The notes under the pieces: generated by a model
Seen by the model: the letters and a program-made list of their open reading frames with translations, nothing else
What the model was told of the DNA's origin: nothing
Databases searched by the model: none
Translations under genes and position numbers: made by a program
From: Trichomonas vaginalis G3
Taxonomy: Eukaryota > Parabasalia > Trichomonadida > Trichomonadidae
Direction: 5' to 3'
NCBI RefSeq assembly: GCF_026262505.1
Contig: NC_067205.1
Span: forward strand, 23,035,585 to 23,099,584
Length of the DNA stretch: 64,000 bases
Part shown: positions 19,705-29,423 of the stretch, one piece after another
How the letters are laid out: every line of letters starts with the position of its first letter
How positions within the stretch are numbered: the first letter of the stretch is position 1

Positions 19705-19870
19705 ATCTTTTATACAAAATAAAAAAATAAATAAAAATAAAACTAACTTTATTTTTTCTATCTTAAGGAAATTCATGAAAATTCACGAGAAAGCTAAAGC
19801 AATCTGAGCCGCTAAGCGGCGAGGTTAGAAATGAGGTTAGAAATCGGGTTAGATCTAACCATCTACCCTA
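19690..19870. repeat. Island spacer: leader, hairpin and dyad D4
   Basis: In order: the shared AT-rich leader, TCTATCTTAAGGAAATTCATG, the hairpin GCCGCTAAGCGGC (19808-19820) and a TTA-type nested dyad (19822-19870). The spacer at 20578-20748 repeats this order nearly identically but carries a GTGA-type dyad. Confidence 0.75.
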
Positions 19871-19911
19871 AACATTATTTTTGGTGAATTCAATAAAAAT
19901 AAATGGTTCAT

Positions 19912-20577
19912 TTACTCACAATATTTTTGTACAAAACGACCCCAAACTTTTAACTTCTTTTCTGCAGTTTCTAATGCTATCTTAGCGAGTTCATATTCTC
20001 TAAATTCTCTCTTTAAATCTTCTTGTTCCCATTGGTCTAGTTCGTATGGAGAATCTCTATAACCATAACATATCTCACGTTCATGTTCTAATTGTTTTTC
20101 ATGCATTTTTCTAACTTCTTCTTCAAACAAATGTTTTGCATTTTCTACTGTATCTTCGAGTTCTTCTTCATCTAACTTCTCATGAACTTTCTTGTCTATG
20201 GAGTCCATAATATCTTTGACATAAAATGCATACTTTACAGAGCACCATTCAGCAACAAAATGAACGAGGTCAGGATGTATGTAAATACCTTTGAATTCAT
20301 TTAGAACACCATTAGTAAGCTCATAAAATGCTTGTTTTGAGGTTGAGCCACTTTTGGCTCGACCGTATTCTTTCAACCAAAACTCAAGAATTTCCTGCAT
20401 TTTAGCACTATTGAGAAATCGGTTTAAATGGTTTAACTTTCCTGCTTCTCTTGCCATCTTTGTTGCATTAATGTAACCATCCTTGTCTCTACGTAAGACT
20501 TCAATACCATTATAAGTGCCTTTTGTGAATGTTTTGCCATTAGATTTGTTCGTGAATGTTTTTGCTTCGACTGACAT
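19912..20577 (-). CDS. KilA-N domain protein, 221 aa
   Basis: This is the clearest KilA-N domain in the window: residues 10-135 contain GTYNGIEVLRRDKDGYINAT, KMAREAGKLNHLNRFLNSAK, LEFWLKEYG and GIYIHPDLVHFVAEWCSVKY, as in phage and large DNA virus KilA-N proteins. A charged helical tail follows (LEDTVENAKHLFEEEVRKMHEKQLEHE). It is probably a DNA-binding regulator. It sits between integrase and the unknown island gene, with the shared leader upstream and a nested dyad on each side. In P4 only a fragment of this gene remains (56163-56345). Confidence 0.8.
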   Translation of the reverse strand: MSVEAKTFTNKSNGKTFTKGTYNGIEVLRRDKDGYINATKMAREAGKLNHLNRFLNSAKMQEILEFWLKEYGRAKSGSTSKQAFYELTNGVLNEFKGIYIHPDLVHFVAEWCSVKYAFYVKDIMDSIDKKVHEKLDEEELEDTVENAKHLFEEEVRKMHEKQLEHEREICYGYRDSPYELDQWEQEDLKREFREYELAKIALETAEKKLKVWGRFVQKYCE

Positions 20578-20684
20578 TTCTGTTCTTACATACCAAATAA
20601 AAAATAAATAAAAAATAAAACTAACTTTATTTTTCTATCTTAAGGAAATTCATGAATTTTCATGAGAAAGCTAAAGCAATCTGA

Positions 20685-20748
20685 GCCGCTAAGCGGCGAG
20701 GGTGAAAAAAGAGGTGAAAAAACAGGTGAGATCTCACCTCTTCACCTA
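20685..20748. repeat. Hairpin plus nested dyad, GTGA type (D5)
   Basis: GCCGCTAAGCGGC (20685-20697), then a dyad with GGTGAGATCTCACC core (20701-20748), between the KilA-N gene start and the integrase stop. Confidence 0.8.
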
Positions 20749-20785
20749 AAAATTATTTTGTCTGATTTACATCTAATGAAAAAGT

Positions 20786-21871
20786 TTAGAAGAATTTTCT
20801 TATTCTTTCTGGCTTATTTTTTTCTTTCCAGTACTCCCGCTCTAATGGTCCCAGATGTGTTGACTTTGACTCTCTTAAGTTCTTAGATGGTATAACATCT
20901 TCAACGCCTCCTTCATATCTTACTTTATAAGTGTCATCGTTTATGTTATAGCCAAGTATTTCAATAACCACTCCTCGCTTTGCTTCGTCAATGGTTTCAG
21001 CAAGTTTGCCATTACTACTTTCAACTAATTTATGTCGAGGGTAAAATGCTATGGAGTCGTCAGCAGCTTTTATAAGATATCCATTACCTTGTGTAGAGTC
21101 TACGATATAATAGTTTCTACTTAACCTTAAACGTTTCTTTGTCAACGGTTTGTCGTCAAGAACTACACGAACTTTTGTACCAGGAATGAGGGTAAATTGT
21201 GTTGAATTTCTGATATTTTGTGTTTGGATTCGTTTCTTTTGTATATACTTTTCTTCTTGTTGTTGTGTCATTGAATTTGGTGTATGTCCTGTTGTAGAAT
21301 GTGTTGAGGAATTATATACTTCGAGAAAATGTTTCATTGTTTCTTCGGTAAAGTCTCGCTCTTGGTTTAAATCTCTGAGCGTTCTTATGAAGCGGTTTAT
21401 GATGCCGAGTATGTTATGGTTATGGTCTTCAGTAGTGTAGTGAATTATGTTATGCTTAATGAGAAAATCTGTGATTTCATTGCTGAGGTATACACTGTCT
21501 TGGTCTGATGTTAAAGTACTTGGGCTATGTTCTGCTACAAACTTTTGTAAAACTCTTAACACTTCACGAGTTCCTTTATTCCTCATTGGATATGCATATG
21601 CTTTACGAGTGTTAACATTAATGAAGATGAGGAATGGTTTATGTCCTCCTTTTCTGCTTTGAATGAGAGTGTCAAATTGGTATGCGTCAGGAGCGTTGGA
21701 GTAAATTGGTAAAAAGTAGTCGTAAGGGTTTATTTTTGTTTGATGTACAACATTTTTGTCAAAGAACCTTTTCACTTCAGCTCTGTTAGTAAATCCCCAA
21801 CTCTTTGCAGCTTCATTGAACTTCTTAAATGACCTCCATGGATGTTGTTCGAATACTTCTTTCAAGCTCAT
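20786..21871 (-). CDS. Polinton rve-family integrase
   Basis: This 361-aa protein has the expected length for Polinton integrases. An N-terminal helical part is followed by the RNase-H-like core at about 45-200: YQFDTLIQSRKGGHKP with the first Asp, LTSDQDSVYLSNEITDFL with the second, then HNHNILGIINRFIRTLRD. A C-terminal basic SH3/chromo-like region (TKVRVVLDDKPLTKKRLR, YKVRYEGGVEDVIPS) follows. It would join element ends to target DNA. The start at MSLKEVFEQHPW agrees with the P4 copy of identical length. It lies next to the fibre gene, same strand, 40 bp apart. Confidence 0.88.
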   Translation of the reverse strand: MSLKEVFEQHPWRSFKKFNEAAKSWGFTNRAEVKRFFDKNVVHQTKINPYDYFLPIYSNAPDAYQFDTLIQSRKGGHKPFLIFINVNTRKAYAYPMRNKGTREVLRVLQKFVAEHSPSTLTSDQDSVYLSNEITDFLIKHNIIHYTTEDHNHNILGIINRFIRTLRDLNQERDFTEETMKHFLEVYNSSTHSTTGHTPNSMTQQQEEKYIQKKRIQTQNIRNSTQFTLIPGTKVRVVLDDKPLTKKRLRLSRNYYIVDSTQGNGYLIKAADDSIAFYPRHKLVESSNGKLAETIDEAKRGVVIEILGYNINDDTYKVRYEGGVEDVIPSKNLRESKSTHLGPLEREYWKEKNKPERIRKFF

Positions 21872-21911
21872 TTATGTAAAGTTAAAGATTTTATTCTAGG
21901 CTCAAGCGCGT

Positions 21912-23084
21912 TCATTGAACGCGGTACCATGCGAATACAGTCACAAATGGTGGCATATAATCTGCACCCGAGCCTGTTGGATTTGTTGTGAAAGTGTGTG
22001 AATGATTTCCTGCGGTTCCACAGAAAATACCTGCGCTTGAATCTACTGGGTCACTTGAAATATCATATCTATGCATTCCCTGTCTATCCGAACCTGCTGC
22101 AAGATTTGTATAACCTCTTTTTGTTATTGAATGTGAATGACTACCTGTTGTGTTTGTAGTTCCTGTATGAGTGTGCGGTGGAAGGTTTGCTTCTTTAATT
22201 TTCTTCGAACCTCCTGTTTGCTTTGAATATCTAGCACAGTATAAGAATTTATCTACAATCTGCTTCCACGTACCAAAACCTAAAACTGTTTCTGGATTTG
22301 TTGAGTTCATTGACGTATAAATAGAACCAACAGGATATAATATTTGAAGTATTTCAGTCTTTAATGTTTGAAGCTCTGTTTTGTCTGCTTTCTTATCTAA
22401 CATTGCTGGTAGTTCATATGCTTCAAAGTTTCTGGCATGACCTTCGATATTCCTGCAACTGTTATCTAAATTGTTAAGAGTATCTTTTACGCTTGTACTC
22501 GGATTCTCTAAAGGTGCACTTGAACCCAAATCATAGTTCAATATTATGTCGTCTGCTCTAACAGTAGTGAAGGATTTATGTGTATGTTCTTTATCTGCTT
22601 TTTTATCTAACATTGCTGGTAGTTCATGTGTTTCAAAGTTTCTGACATGACCTTCAATGTTCATACATTTACTATTTAAGGAGTTTAGTGTATCTTTTAC
22701 GCTTGTACTTGGATTCTCTAAAGGTGCACTTGAACCAAGGGTATAGTTCAATATTATGTCGTCTGCTCTAACAGTAGTGAAGGATTCGTTTGTATGGTTC
22801 TTGTCGGCTTTACTGTCTAATGTAGCTTGAAGTTCATTTATATCGGAGATATTGTGTTTATGAGATTTCAAAACTTTGTTCGTTGCGTCAAGTTCATCTT
22901 TGTCAGCTTTACTTTTAATAGCATCTTCAAAAGTTATTTTTGACTTAACTCTCAAAGTAAATCTTGGTTCAACTAATACACCTTTAACAGAGAAAGTAGA
23001 GGCATAAATTTCATCGTTATAACTAAATGCTTCTAGCGCTTTACCCGTGTCATACTGTACAGTACAGCTTATGTCATAACCTTT
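21912..23084 (-). pseudogene. Phage-tail-like fibre, C-terminal part (P1), interrupted by P2
   Basis: This is the distal part of the long fibre seen whole in P4. Shaft repeats (KADKNHT, SFTTVRADDIILNY, SSAPLENPSTSVKDTLN) are followed by a tip that starts YPVGSIYTSMNSTNPE and ends MPPFVTVFAWYRVQ, the pattern of phage tail-collar/short-tail-fibre domains with GxHxH motifs. Insertion of P2 removed the upstream part. The tip differs from P4's outside a shared central block, so receptor specificity probably differs. Confidence 0.75.
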
Positions 23085-23093
23085 AGTTAGTAA

Positions 23094-23142
23094 ACATATC
23101 AGGGGTACGGAGGCACTGCGCGCCTCCTTACCCCTGATATGT
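23094..23142. repeat. P2 terminal hairpin, 21-bp arms
   Basis: Arms 23094-23114 and 23122-23142 pair with a single mismatch around the loop ACTGCGC. It is the best-formed of the three end hairpins. Confidence 0.85.
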
Positions 23143-23266
23143 GAATTTGACACTTTACAAAACCGTTAACGTATATTTTACAACACAAACGACAACACTA
23201 ACTTAACCTTAAATATTTACAAAGCCGCCAATCACTTCACCTCACTAATGTAAAAAATAAACGTTC

Positions 23267-23587
23267 TCACTTACAAAAGTATTGCAACTCCTCCCATTGC
23301 TGTGCTTCACACAACAGTTCATATTCTTCTGACTCACTTTCTTCTTCATATAGGTCAAAATCACTGTCAAAATAAATGTTAGTAAGTTTTGACAAAGCTA
23401 ATGAAACACGTTTACCGTTTGTATCGTATGCTTGTATAAACTTTCCATTATGCTTGTAGTCATAAACGCTCAAACTAACTTTACCCTTTCTCCCTCGTAT
23501 CTGATAGAATGTATTTTCACGAGGAACGAAGAACAAATTCTTGAACTCATGACCGTTGTAGTTTGTTATCTCAATAGTTTTCGTCAT
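23267..23587 (-). CDS. Terminal-repeat ORF, 106 aa (P2 copy)
   Basis: This is the second copy of the gene at 7894-8214, with the same N-terminus and C-terminus and a changed central loop (VYDYKHNGKF) and acidic linker. Its presence at an ATPase-side end, while the P1 and P4 copies are at capsid-side ends, shows that the gene belongs to the terminal inverted repeat. The function is unknown. Confidence 0.7.
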   Translation of the reverse strand: MTKTIEITNYNGHEFKNLFFVPRENTFYQIRGRKGKVSLSVYDYKHNGKFIQAYDTNGKRVSLALSKLTNIYFDSDFDLYEEESESEEYELLCEAQQWEELQYFCK

Positions 23588-23778
23588 TTATATAAAAATA
23601 AAATAAAAAATAAACTTAAAAATTAATGATATCACCACCCTCACACGTATGAAAACATAGCACAAAAATAAATTTAGGTGAAGTGGTGAGATCTCACCTG
23701 TTTTTTCACCTGTTTTTTCACCCTGTTGAATTCATTGCTTTATAACTCTCTTCCTTGGTTTCTTTTTAGTTGCTTTCT

Positions 23779-24252
23779 TCACGTCTGTCTCCAACTTGAC
23801 TGTCTTTCTTCTTCGCCGTAATGATACCAGTTACTTCCACCAGTCAATGGGTCAAATGGTCTTTCGTAAGGGTTTCCATACATTCCATAGGGACCATACG
23901 GAAGAACTACTGGTGGAGAAGAAACATTTTCTTTAGTTCCATCGACTCTATTTAAATGCATTGTTTCACCTTTCATCTGGTCATTAAAGTCTTTTGCGTG
24001 TTTTGCAAACTCATCGTCCTTTCCTAAAGCATTTTCTGACTCAGTCGCAACCAAATTGGATGCTTTATTTATGAGCCCTATTTTATTTAATCTTAACTTC
24101 TTTGCAACCCAGCCTCCAATCTTCCCTTTATTTGCATCTAATGTCTTCGAAACCCTTCCTCCACTCATTTTATTTACTGCGGCGTCATAAGCTCCAAGTG
24201 CTTTTGCTCCAAATGCTAATGCTTTTGTTCCATTGCGCCTAAAGCTGCCCAA
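23779..24252 (-). CDS. Gly/Tyr-rich virion-type protein, 157 aa, unknown
   Basis: It begins just inside the terminal repeat. The N-terminal 80 residues are basic and helical (ALAFGAKALGAYDAAVNKMSG, GGWVAKKLRLNKIGLINKASN); the C-terminal part is rich in Pro, Gly and Tyr (VVLPYGPYGMYGNPYERPFDP). Composition and place, next to the packaging ATPase, resemble small internal virion proteins of Polinton-like viruses. No family is recognised. P4's counterpart would be beyond the window edge. Confidence 0.5.
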   Translation of the reverse strand: MGSFRRNGTKALAFGAKALGAYDAAVNKMSGGRVSKTLDANKGKIGGWVAKKLRLNKIGLINKASNLVATESENALGKDDEFAKHAKDFNDQMKGETMHLNRVDGTKENVSSPPVVLPYGPYGMYGNPYERPFDPLTGGSNWYHYGEEERQSSWRQT

Positions 24253-24349
24253 GCTACCATTTAACCCATATTAAAATCATCTCTCTTAAATATTATCTCA
24301 TAAAAGTTCTCGTTACTGGAGAAAGTCAATGAAACATAAACGTTCTCAC

Positions 24350-24375
24350 GGGCTTCGCCCTCACCGCTTTTGCGG
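24350..24375. repeat. Double hairpin cassette (P2)
   Basis: GGGC-ttc-GCCC, tca, CCGC-tttt-GCGG. It has the same two-stem design as 12328-12352 with a different second stem. It lies at the 3' end of a damaged minus-strand gene. Confidence 0.75.
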
Positions 24376-24727
24376 TCTATCTAACTTATTTCTTATATCA
24401 TCTATACGCTTCAAAATGTCTGAACAATTGCTAACATCTTCTACAACGGTTATTTCATCATGATAACCTTCAAAAACAAACTCATTTAATAATGCTATTA
24501 AAATCATCTCAAATAATGAGTCCATCCTTTCCGTCTTTAGGTAGCACAACATCTTTCATTGAAGAAAGGTTCGATAAGTTTATGTTAAACTTACTGACAA
24601 AGTTTGTTATAACTATAATGCTTGCGGGCGAATACATATAGTTTGAAAGACATAATATAGATTCTTCAGCAAATTCACTTATACTGGATTTTATAACAAT
24701 GTTCTCCACGAGCCAAATACCAACCAA
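24361..24727 (-). pseudogene. Unknown P2 gene, broken
   Basis: Two short overlapping frames (FEMILIALLNEFVFEGYHDE, and SNYMYSPASIIVITNFVSKF) belong to one damaged coding region. No family is recognised. A Polinton maturation protease is expected somewhere near here, but I see no motif that supports that call. Confidence 0.35.
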
Positions 24728-25411
24728 TTGACAATCTTGTAAGCAATCCTGCTGAACCTTCTACTGTAAACGTCGATGGTAACATTCCACGAAGGTCATC
24801 TATTTGACACTCGTTGAGTCACTGTATTTAAATATTTTCTTAAAGCAATCGTCATTATCTAACCATGCAATAGGCTTTTGAAGTTTTCATTCGAATATAC
24901 ATCTGCTTCATTTAAATGTAAAACCTGACTTCTTTGCAGAGATGACTTTAAAATCTATTGAGTTTGTTTCAAAATTAATATGCTATGGTAACTTCTGAAG
25001 GTAATGGATGTCCTTCCGCAGTAAGTTTGTTCTCTCACTACCGTTTTAAGCTTTGTGTAAAAACTTTCATGTCATCTCCTGTATCTAAGTTCACATACAC
25101 AGCAACAGGGAAACTATCTTGCTTCTTTGTTTCATCATTATATCTCAAACATTAAAAGTTCTTCAATAATATTGTTCTTCCTGCTGGAATACTTCGAACC
25201 TGTCTGATTTCAATAGCTTTTTCTCACTCCTACATACTCTACCCAGTGTCTTGGATATTCATAAGTAATACTGACTTTTTTGAATTTTGGTAGGTTTCAT
25301 CATAACGTGTTCATAGATATCTTTATACTCTTGTCCAGTTAGACTCTGTGTATGTTCTGAATATTTCTGACTTGCATTTTTAATGGAGATAAAATTGAAG
25401 CATTTAATACA
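24728..25411. other. Degraded P2 interior
   Basis: No open frame of useful length is present. Its composition is coding-like, so it probably holds remains of one or two virion genes, but nothing can be named. Confidence 0.4.
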
Positions 25412-26145
25412 TGACGTTAGATGAAGACATGAATGAAACTACAGACAAACTTAACTCTTCTCTTAATTCTTCTCTTTCAGTAAGGACTATGAGTTCTGTT
25501 CAAATGGTGTGTATTTCTATTTGTGGAAAGATGGGTTCAGGTAAGACATTTAACCTCATTCGTCATATATCATAACAGAACGTTTAGGAATGACTCATAT
25601 TATGACAAATCATTTTATCAGCAACTTCAGACTCTATGGACTCAACAGCGAAAACATTTATGTCAAAAGTTCAAGCCTTGTCGTTTAAAGTTCCAGACAG
25701 TGGAACTGCATTGAATCCAAACGTTACATTCGAGTAAGAGGAAATATTATGCCATCGTTGAATTTATACAGTCAGGAATGCAAAAGACTTCTGAGGAGAT
25801 GGAAAGAATTATTGACAAACACCACTTACGTCATACTCAGGAGTTTACGATATGAAACGACTACAAACTACATTCTATCAAACCTTTCAAAATACCCCTT
25901 CAAAAAATATCCTTCAAACACTTTGTTTGGACGACTTCGCGGAAAAGGTTTAGTTTCAAACCAGACTCACCATTAGCTAACATCATTACTAAAGTCAGAC
26001 ATTACCATTAACTGTAGCAATACTATGCAAACATGGAGGTTTTTAGCTTTAAACATAAAACGTCTCATAACTGACTTCGTTATCTTTCAAGGTTCCTCAC
26101 GTTATGAATTGAACTCATTTGGAAACAGTCAGGTATAACATTACC
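25412..26145 (+). pseudogene. A32/FtsK-type packaging ATPase (P2 copy, broken)
   Basis: It is homologous to the P3 and P4 ATPases. The Walker A motif (KMGSGKTFNL) is clear near 25530. It is broken and runs into the assembly gap. It would pump element DNA into capsids. Confidence 0.75.
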
Positions 26146-26170
26146 NNNNNNNNNNNNNNNNNNNNNNNNN
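26146..26170. other. Assembly gap (25 N)
   Basis: Unknown bases separate P2 from host sequence, so the true distance and P2's other parts are not known. Confidence 1.
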
Positions 26171-28657
26171 ACATTTCTGCAAAGTCACATTTACTGACCT
26201 AGATGTATCTAAGTACTTATATTTCTATTACTCAATTAATGGAGCAGAATACAAATATGCAAATGACTATATAACATCAAATGGAAAGCAACAAATAAAC
26301 ACACTTCAACTTTATATTCCATCTGATGCACCATTAGGTATGAAGAGTATATCAATCATGATTAAAACTATAAGTAGTGGTAGGAATGCAAACTCAGAAG
26401 AATCATCAAACTCTATCATAATTACATTCAAGCCATCTTACACATTAGATAACCTTCCAGAAGATGCACTTTATTCAGATGATGGATTAGTTCCAATCAC
26501 AGGTACATTGAAGTGTGATGGATATGCTAAACTTATTTTAACTGTTGGTACAATTGAACTTAAACGAATTATTCTCGATCCAAAAAACATTGACAAATGG
26601 AAGGTTCAAAGATTCATTTAAAGTTCCAGCTGGATTAAGCTACGGAACAATCAACGTTTATTCAAAACTTGTTGATTCTAATGATAATGAAGCTACCGCG
26701 AAATATACTTTATCATTCTTGCACAAGAATAAGCCAGTAATTACAGATTTGTCCTTATACAATGACGTATTATCACCATATGGCCCATGGTCATTCTCTG
26801 TAGTATGTCAAGATCCTGATAATGGCAAGAAATTATATCTATATGGACAAATCGGAGATGAGGAACCACTTCTATTCACAGATTATGGAGTTTCATCAAT
26901 TGGAAGTAGTCAAACAATCTACGCGTCCACACCATATGGTACATTTACTCAGTTATATGGCAAACAAACATTTAAGTTATGGTTGTCAGACACCAAGAAT
27001 AGCACAATCAGAACAGGTCTAGGTGTTTCTGATATTTTCGCGAGAACAGTTATTTTCAGTTACGTTCCTGATTTTAGTGTAACATATCCAGACTCACATT
27101 ATTACACTAGTGGTGCCACAGTTCAAGCAAGCTACACAATGAAGGATGATGGAAAAGTTACACTCAAAGTATATATTGATGAAGAAGAGATTAAGGATCT
27201 CGCTGAAGATATTTAACTTGATAATACAGAACGTACAGGAACTAAGAATATCAAGCTTCCTGATGACTTAACGTATGGAAAAGAACACAACATCATGCTA
27301 ACTTATGTTGATCACTACGGCTTCCAACCATTAGGAGAATTCTTGTTTCCATATTGTAAACCACCGAACCTCACAAAGGCTTCATTTGTCAAGCCATTTG
27401 CTCTTCAGTCAGAAGTTTATTGAATTTGAAGGCTATTTCAATGATTTTGATAAGGACAAATATCTTTATGTTTCGTCCAGCTTGTGACAAACTCATTTCA
27501 TCTGAAACACAAAAGATCCAATCTAATGGAACTGCTAACCAAAAGTTCCAGTTCGGTTATGAGATCCCAGGAAATGAATCTATTGGAACAAAACAGTTAC
27601 ATTTGGATGTTAGCTGAATCTAACTATTATCCATCATTAGATCCACTATTGAGTTCCAACAAGGTTGAATCAGTTCTTTTCATCACATACAAACCATCTC
27701 TTTCTCTTAAACCAATTGTTAAGAATATTTACAACGATGGCGATCAGATCACCATCATTGGTTCAATTAGAGCCAACTCCAATGTCAATATGCACTTCAT
27801 GATTGACTCAGTTCTTCTCAATGATACAAAGAAGATCACAGTCAGCGAATCTCCACAAGAATTCGAAGTCAAGGTTGGTATTCCAGTCAACTTCAAGCAT
27901 GGCAAGCATAAAATGAATGTTTGGGCTGTCGATGTTAGTGGACAGAACACAAGCAACTTCGCTCTTGACTTCAACATCCAAAATCACCAAAGCTCCTTAG
28001 TGTCAGCGTTGCTAAGGACAGAGTTAGAGTTGGTGGTAAACTGAAAGTTCTTGGTACAGTTCGTGATCCAGATGTTGGAAACAATATCTCATTCATAGTC
28101 AGTATTGATGAAGGAAACAAGAACCGTCTTACACTCTTCAATCTGACTCCACAGTTCAAGACTTCTCATTTGTCTACCAGATTCCACAATCTCTTGAAGT
28201 TGGAGATCATCAGCTCACACTTTTAGCTATTGACACAGATAATCTTCGTATCTTCTCCAGCAATTGTTCAGTTCACTGTTTACAAGTCATCTGTTAATGA
28301 TCCAGAGAATCCTAATGATCCTGATGAAACAGGTGGAGACAACGCAGATTCTAAGAGGCCAATACAAAGAAGAAGAATAACGGTAATGTTGGTTTGATTG
28401 TTGGTATTGTTATTGTTGGTATTATCTTATTAGTTCTTTGTGTCTTGGCAGTTATCCTCTTAATCCAAAGAAAGAAGAATTCCCATCCAGACTCAGCCAG
28501 TGATAATTCTGATATAGAAGAACGTGAAACACAAATTTCTACTAACATCAGCTTAGAAGAAACAGCAACCAAAGATAATCCATTGTTCTCATCAGAGACA
28601 ATCACACAGAACAATGATCCATTCTCTGATGAATTCGAAGAAAGTCAGAAACCTTAA
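26171..28657 (+). pseudogene. Host Ig-like-repeat surface protein, multiple frameshifts
   Basis: This host gene is 5'-truncated by the gap. It encodes tandem beta-sandwich repeats of about 95 aa, each with a motif like KPVITDLSLYNDVLSPYGP, YLYGQIGDEEP and a closing T-rich strand; at least five repeats are visible. They are followed by one membrane helix (GLIVGIVIVGIILLVLCVLAVILL, about codons -80 to -57 from the stop) and an acidic Ser/Thr tail. The reading frame changes near 26605, 27415, 27480-27600, 28000 and 28160-28380, and there is an in-frame TAA at 27214. It could be a pseudogene, or poor consensus next to the gap. By architecture it is an adhesin-like type I surface protein. The stop runs into TTAAAT. 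Confidence 0.6.
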
Positions 28658-29423
28658 ATTTGATTCTATTATAATAAAAATGCGCTATTATTTTAAATCT
28701 ATTACACCTTTTTTCCTTTTTCGACAAAGAAAAGTTGACTGAAGAAAATAGAAGCTGTCTTTAACGGTTTCAAAGTCTTGGACCTTTTCTGTGTATTTTT
28801 TGGAATTTATGTATCGTGGAACTGATAAACATTGGATTGTTCATTATAACAATATGGAATCTTTTAACATTTTCCTCTTGAGTAGATACATCTATTATAT
28901 TTATATTGTTTGTTTGAACTTCAGATTTTGTGACAAATGATTTATCGATAAATCTAAACAGCATAGCATAACTAAATCCTTAAGCATCCTATGTTTTAAT
29001 AGAATCATTATGTGTTCTATGAGAAATTGTTAAATACAAAGCAATTTTTGTTAATGAGCAATTAGATTAATTTCAAAGCTATTGCGGTGATACAAACAAT
29101 ATATATCCTAATGTGTGTATGATATATAGCTGTTAAAAGAAATATCACTACTTTTGCTTTGCTATTTCGAAGATAGACAATTAATATTCAATTAATCAAT
29201 TCAACGTTGCGAAAGGTATGTGAGCTTCAACACCAGAACCTAATAATGGGCTTCTAACAAAATATGGTTGTCTTTCGATATCTTTTCAAAATTGAGAACT
29301 TTCTCCGATGTAAAAAAATTAAAAATTGTTAGATATAGAATGCACGTGCTTTTTATTTTTGCTTTTAGTAAACTTCACAGTTTTTTGTAAATAAAAAATA
29401 ATCAGATCCGAAAGTGAATTCTA
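28658..29423. other. Host intergenic
   Basis: AT-rich, no gene supported. A 64-codon minus-strand frame at 28770-28964 has no recognisable domain. The last 30 bases before 29424 are the 5' flank of the first tail-family gene. Confidence 0.6.

Larger units (their letters stand above)
7688..23084. mobile_element. Polinton/Maverick P1, broken, interrupted by P2
   Basis: P1 starts at AGTTAGTA with an imperfect hairpin and a terminal repeat of about 690 bp (7688-8376). It carries the Polinton set: capsid genes, protein-primed DNA polymerase, KilA-N-type genes, integrase and fibre. Its gene order equals that of P4. Several genes are broken (roughly half a dozen or more interruptions overall), while polymerase-flanking unknowns, KilA-N genes and integrase are open. 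It ends where P2 enters the fibre gene; the rest of P1 is not seen. Similarity to P4 is very high, so the copy is young. The second terminal repeat is not in the window. Confidence 0.9.
23085..23755. repeat. P2 terminal repeat
   Basis: Near-identical to P1's 7688-8376; identity ends sharply at 23755. It includes the terminal hairpin, the 106-aa ORF and dyad D6 (23675-23722). Confidence 0.85.
23085..26145. mobile_element. Polinton P2 end fragment, broken, inserted in P1 fibre gene
   Basis: It starts AGTTAGTA at the junction with the P1 fibre gene. The terminal repeat (23085-23755) is followed by genes different from the capsid end: a Gly/Tyr-rich protein, a damaged unknown and the packaging ATPase on the plus strand. 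It is therefore the ATPase end of an element, lying inverted relative to P1. It is heavily broken, with many interruptions, and stops at the assembly gap. Confidence 0.75.

Noticed and set aside
24361-24727. Adenain-like maturation protease in P2
   Set aside because: Expected in Polintons, but no His/Cys motif is visible in the readable frames.
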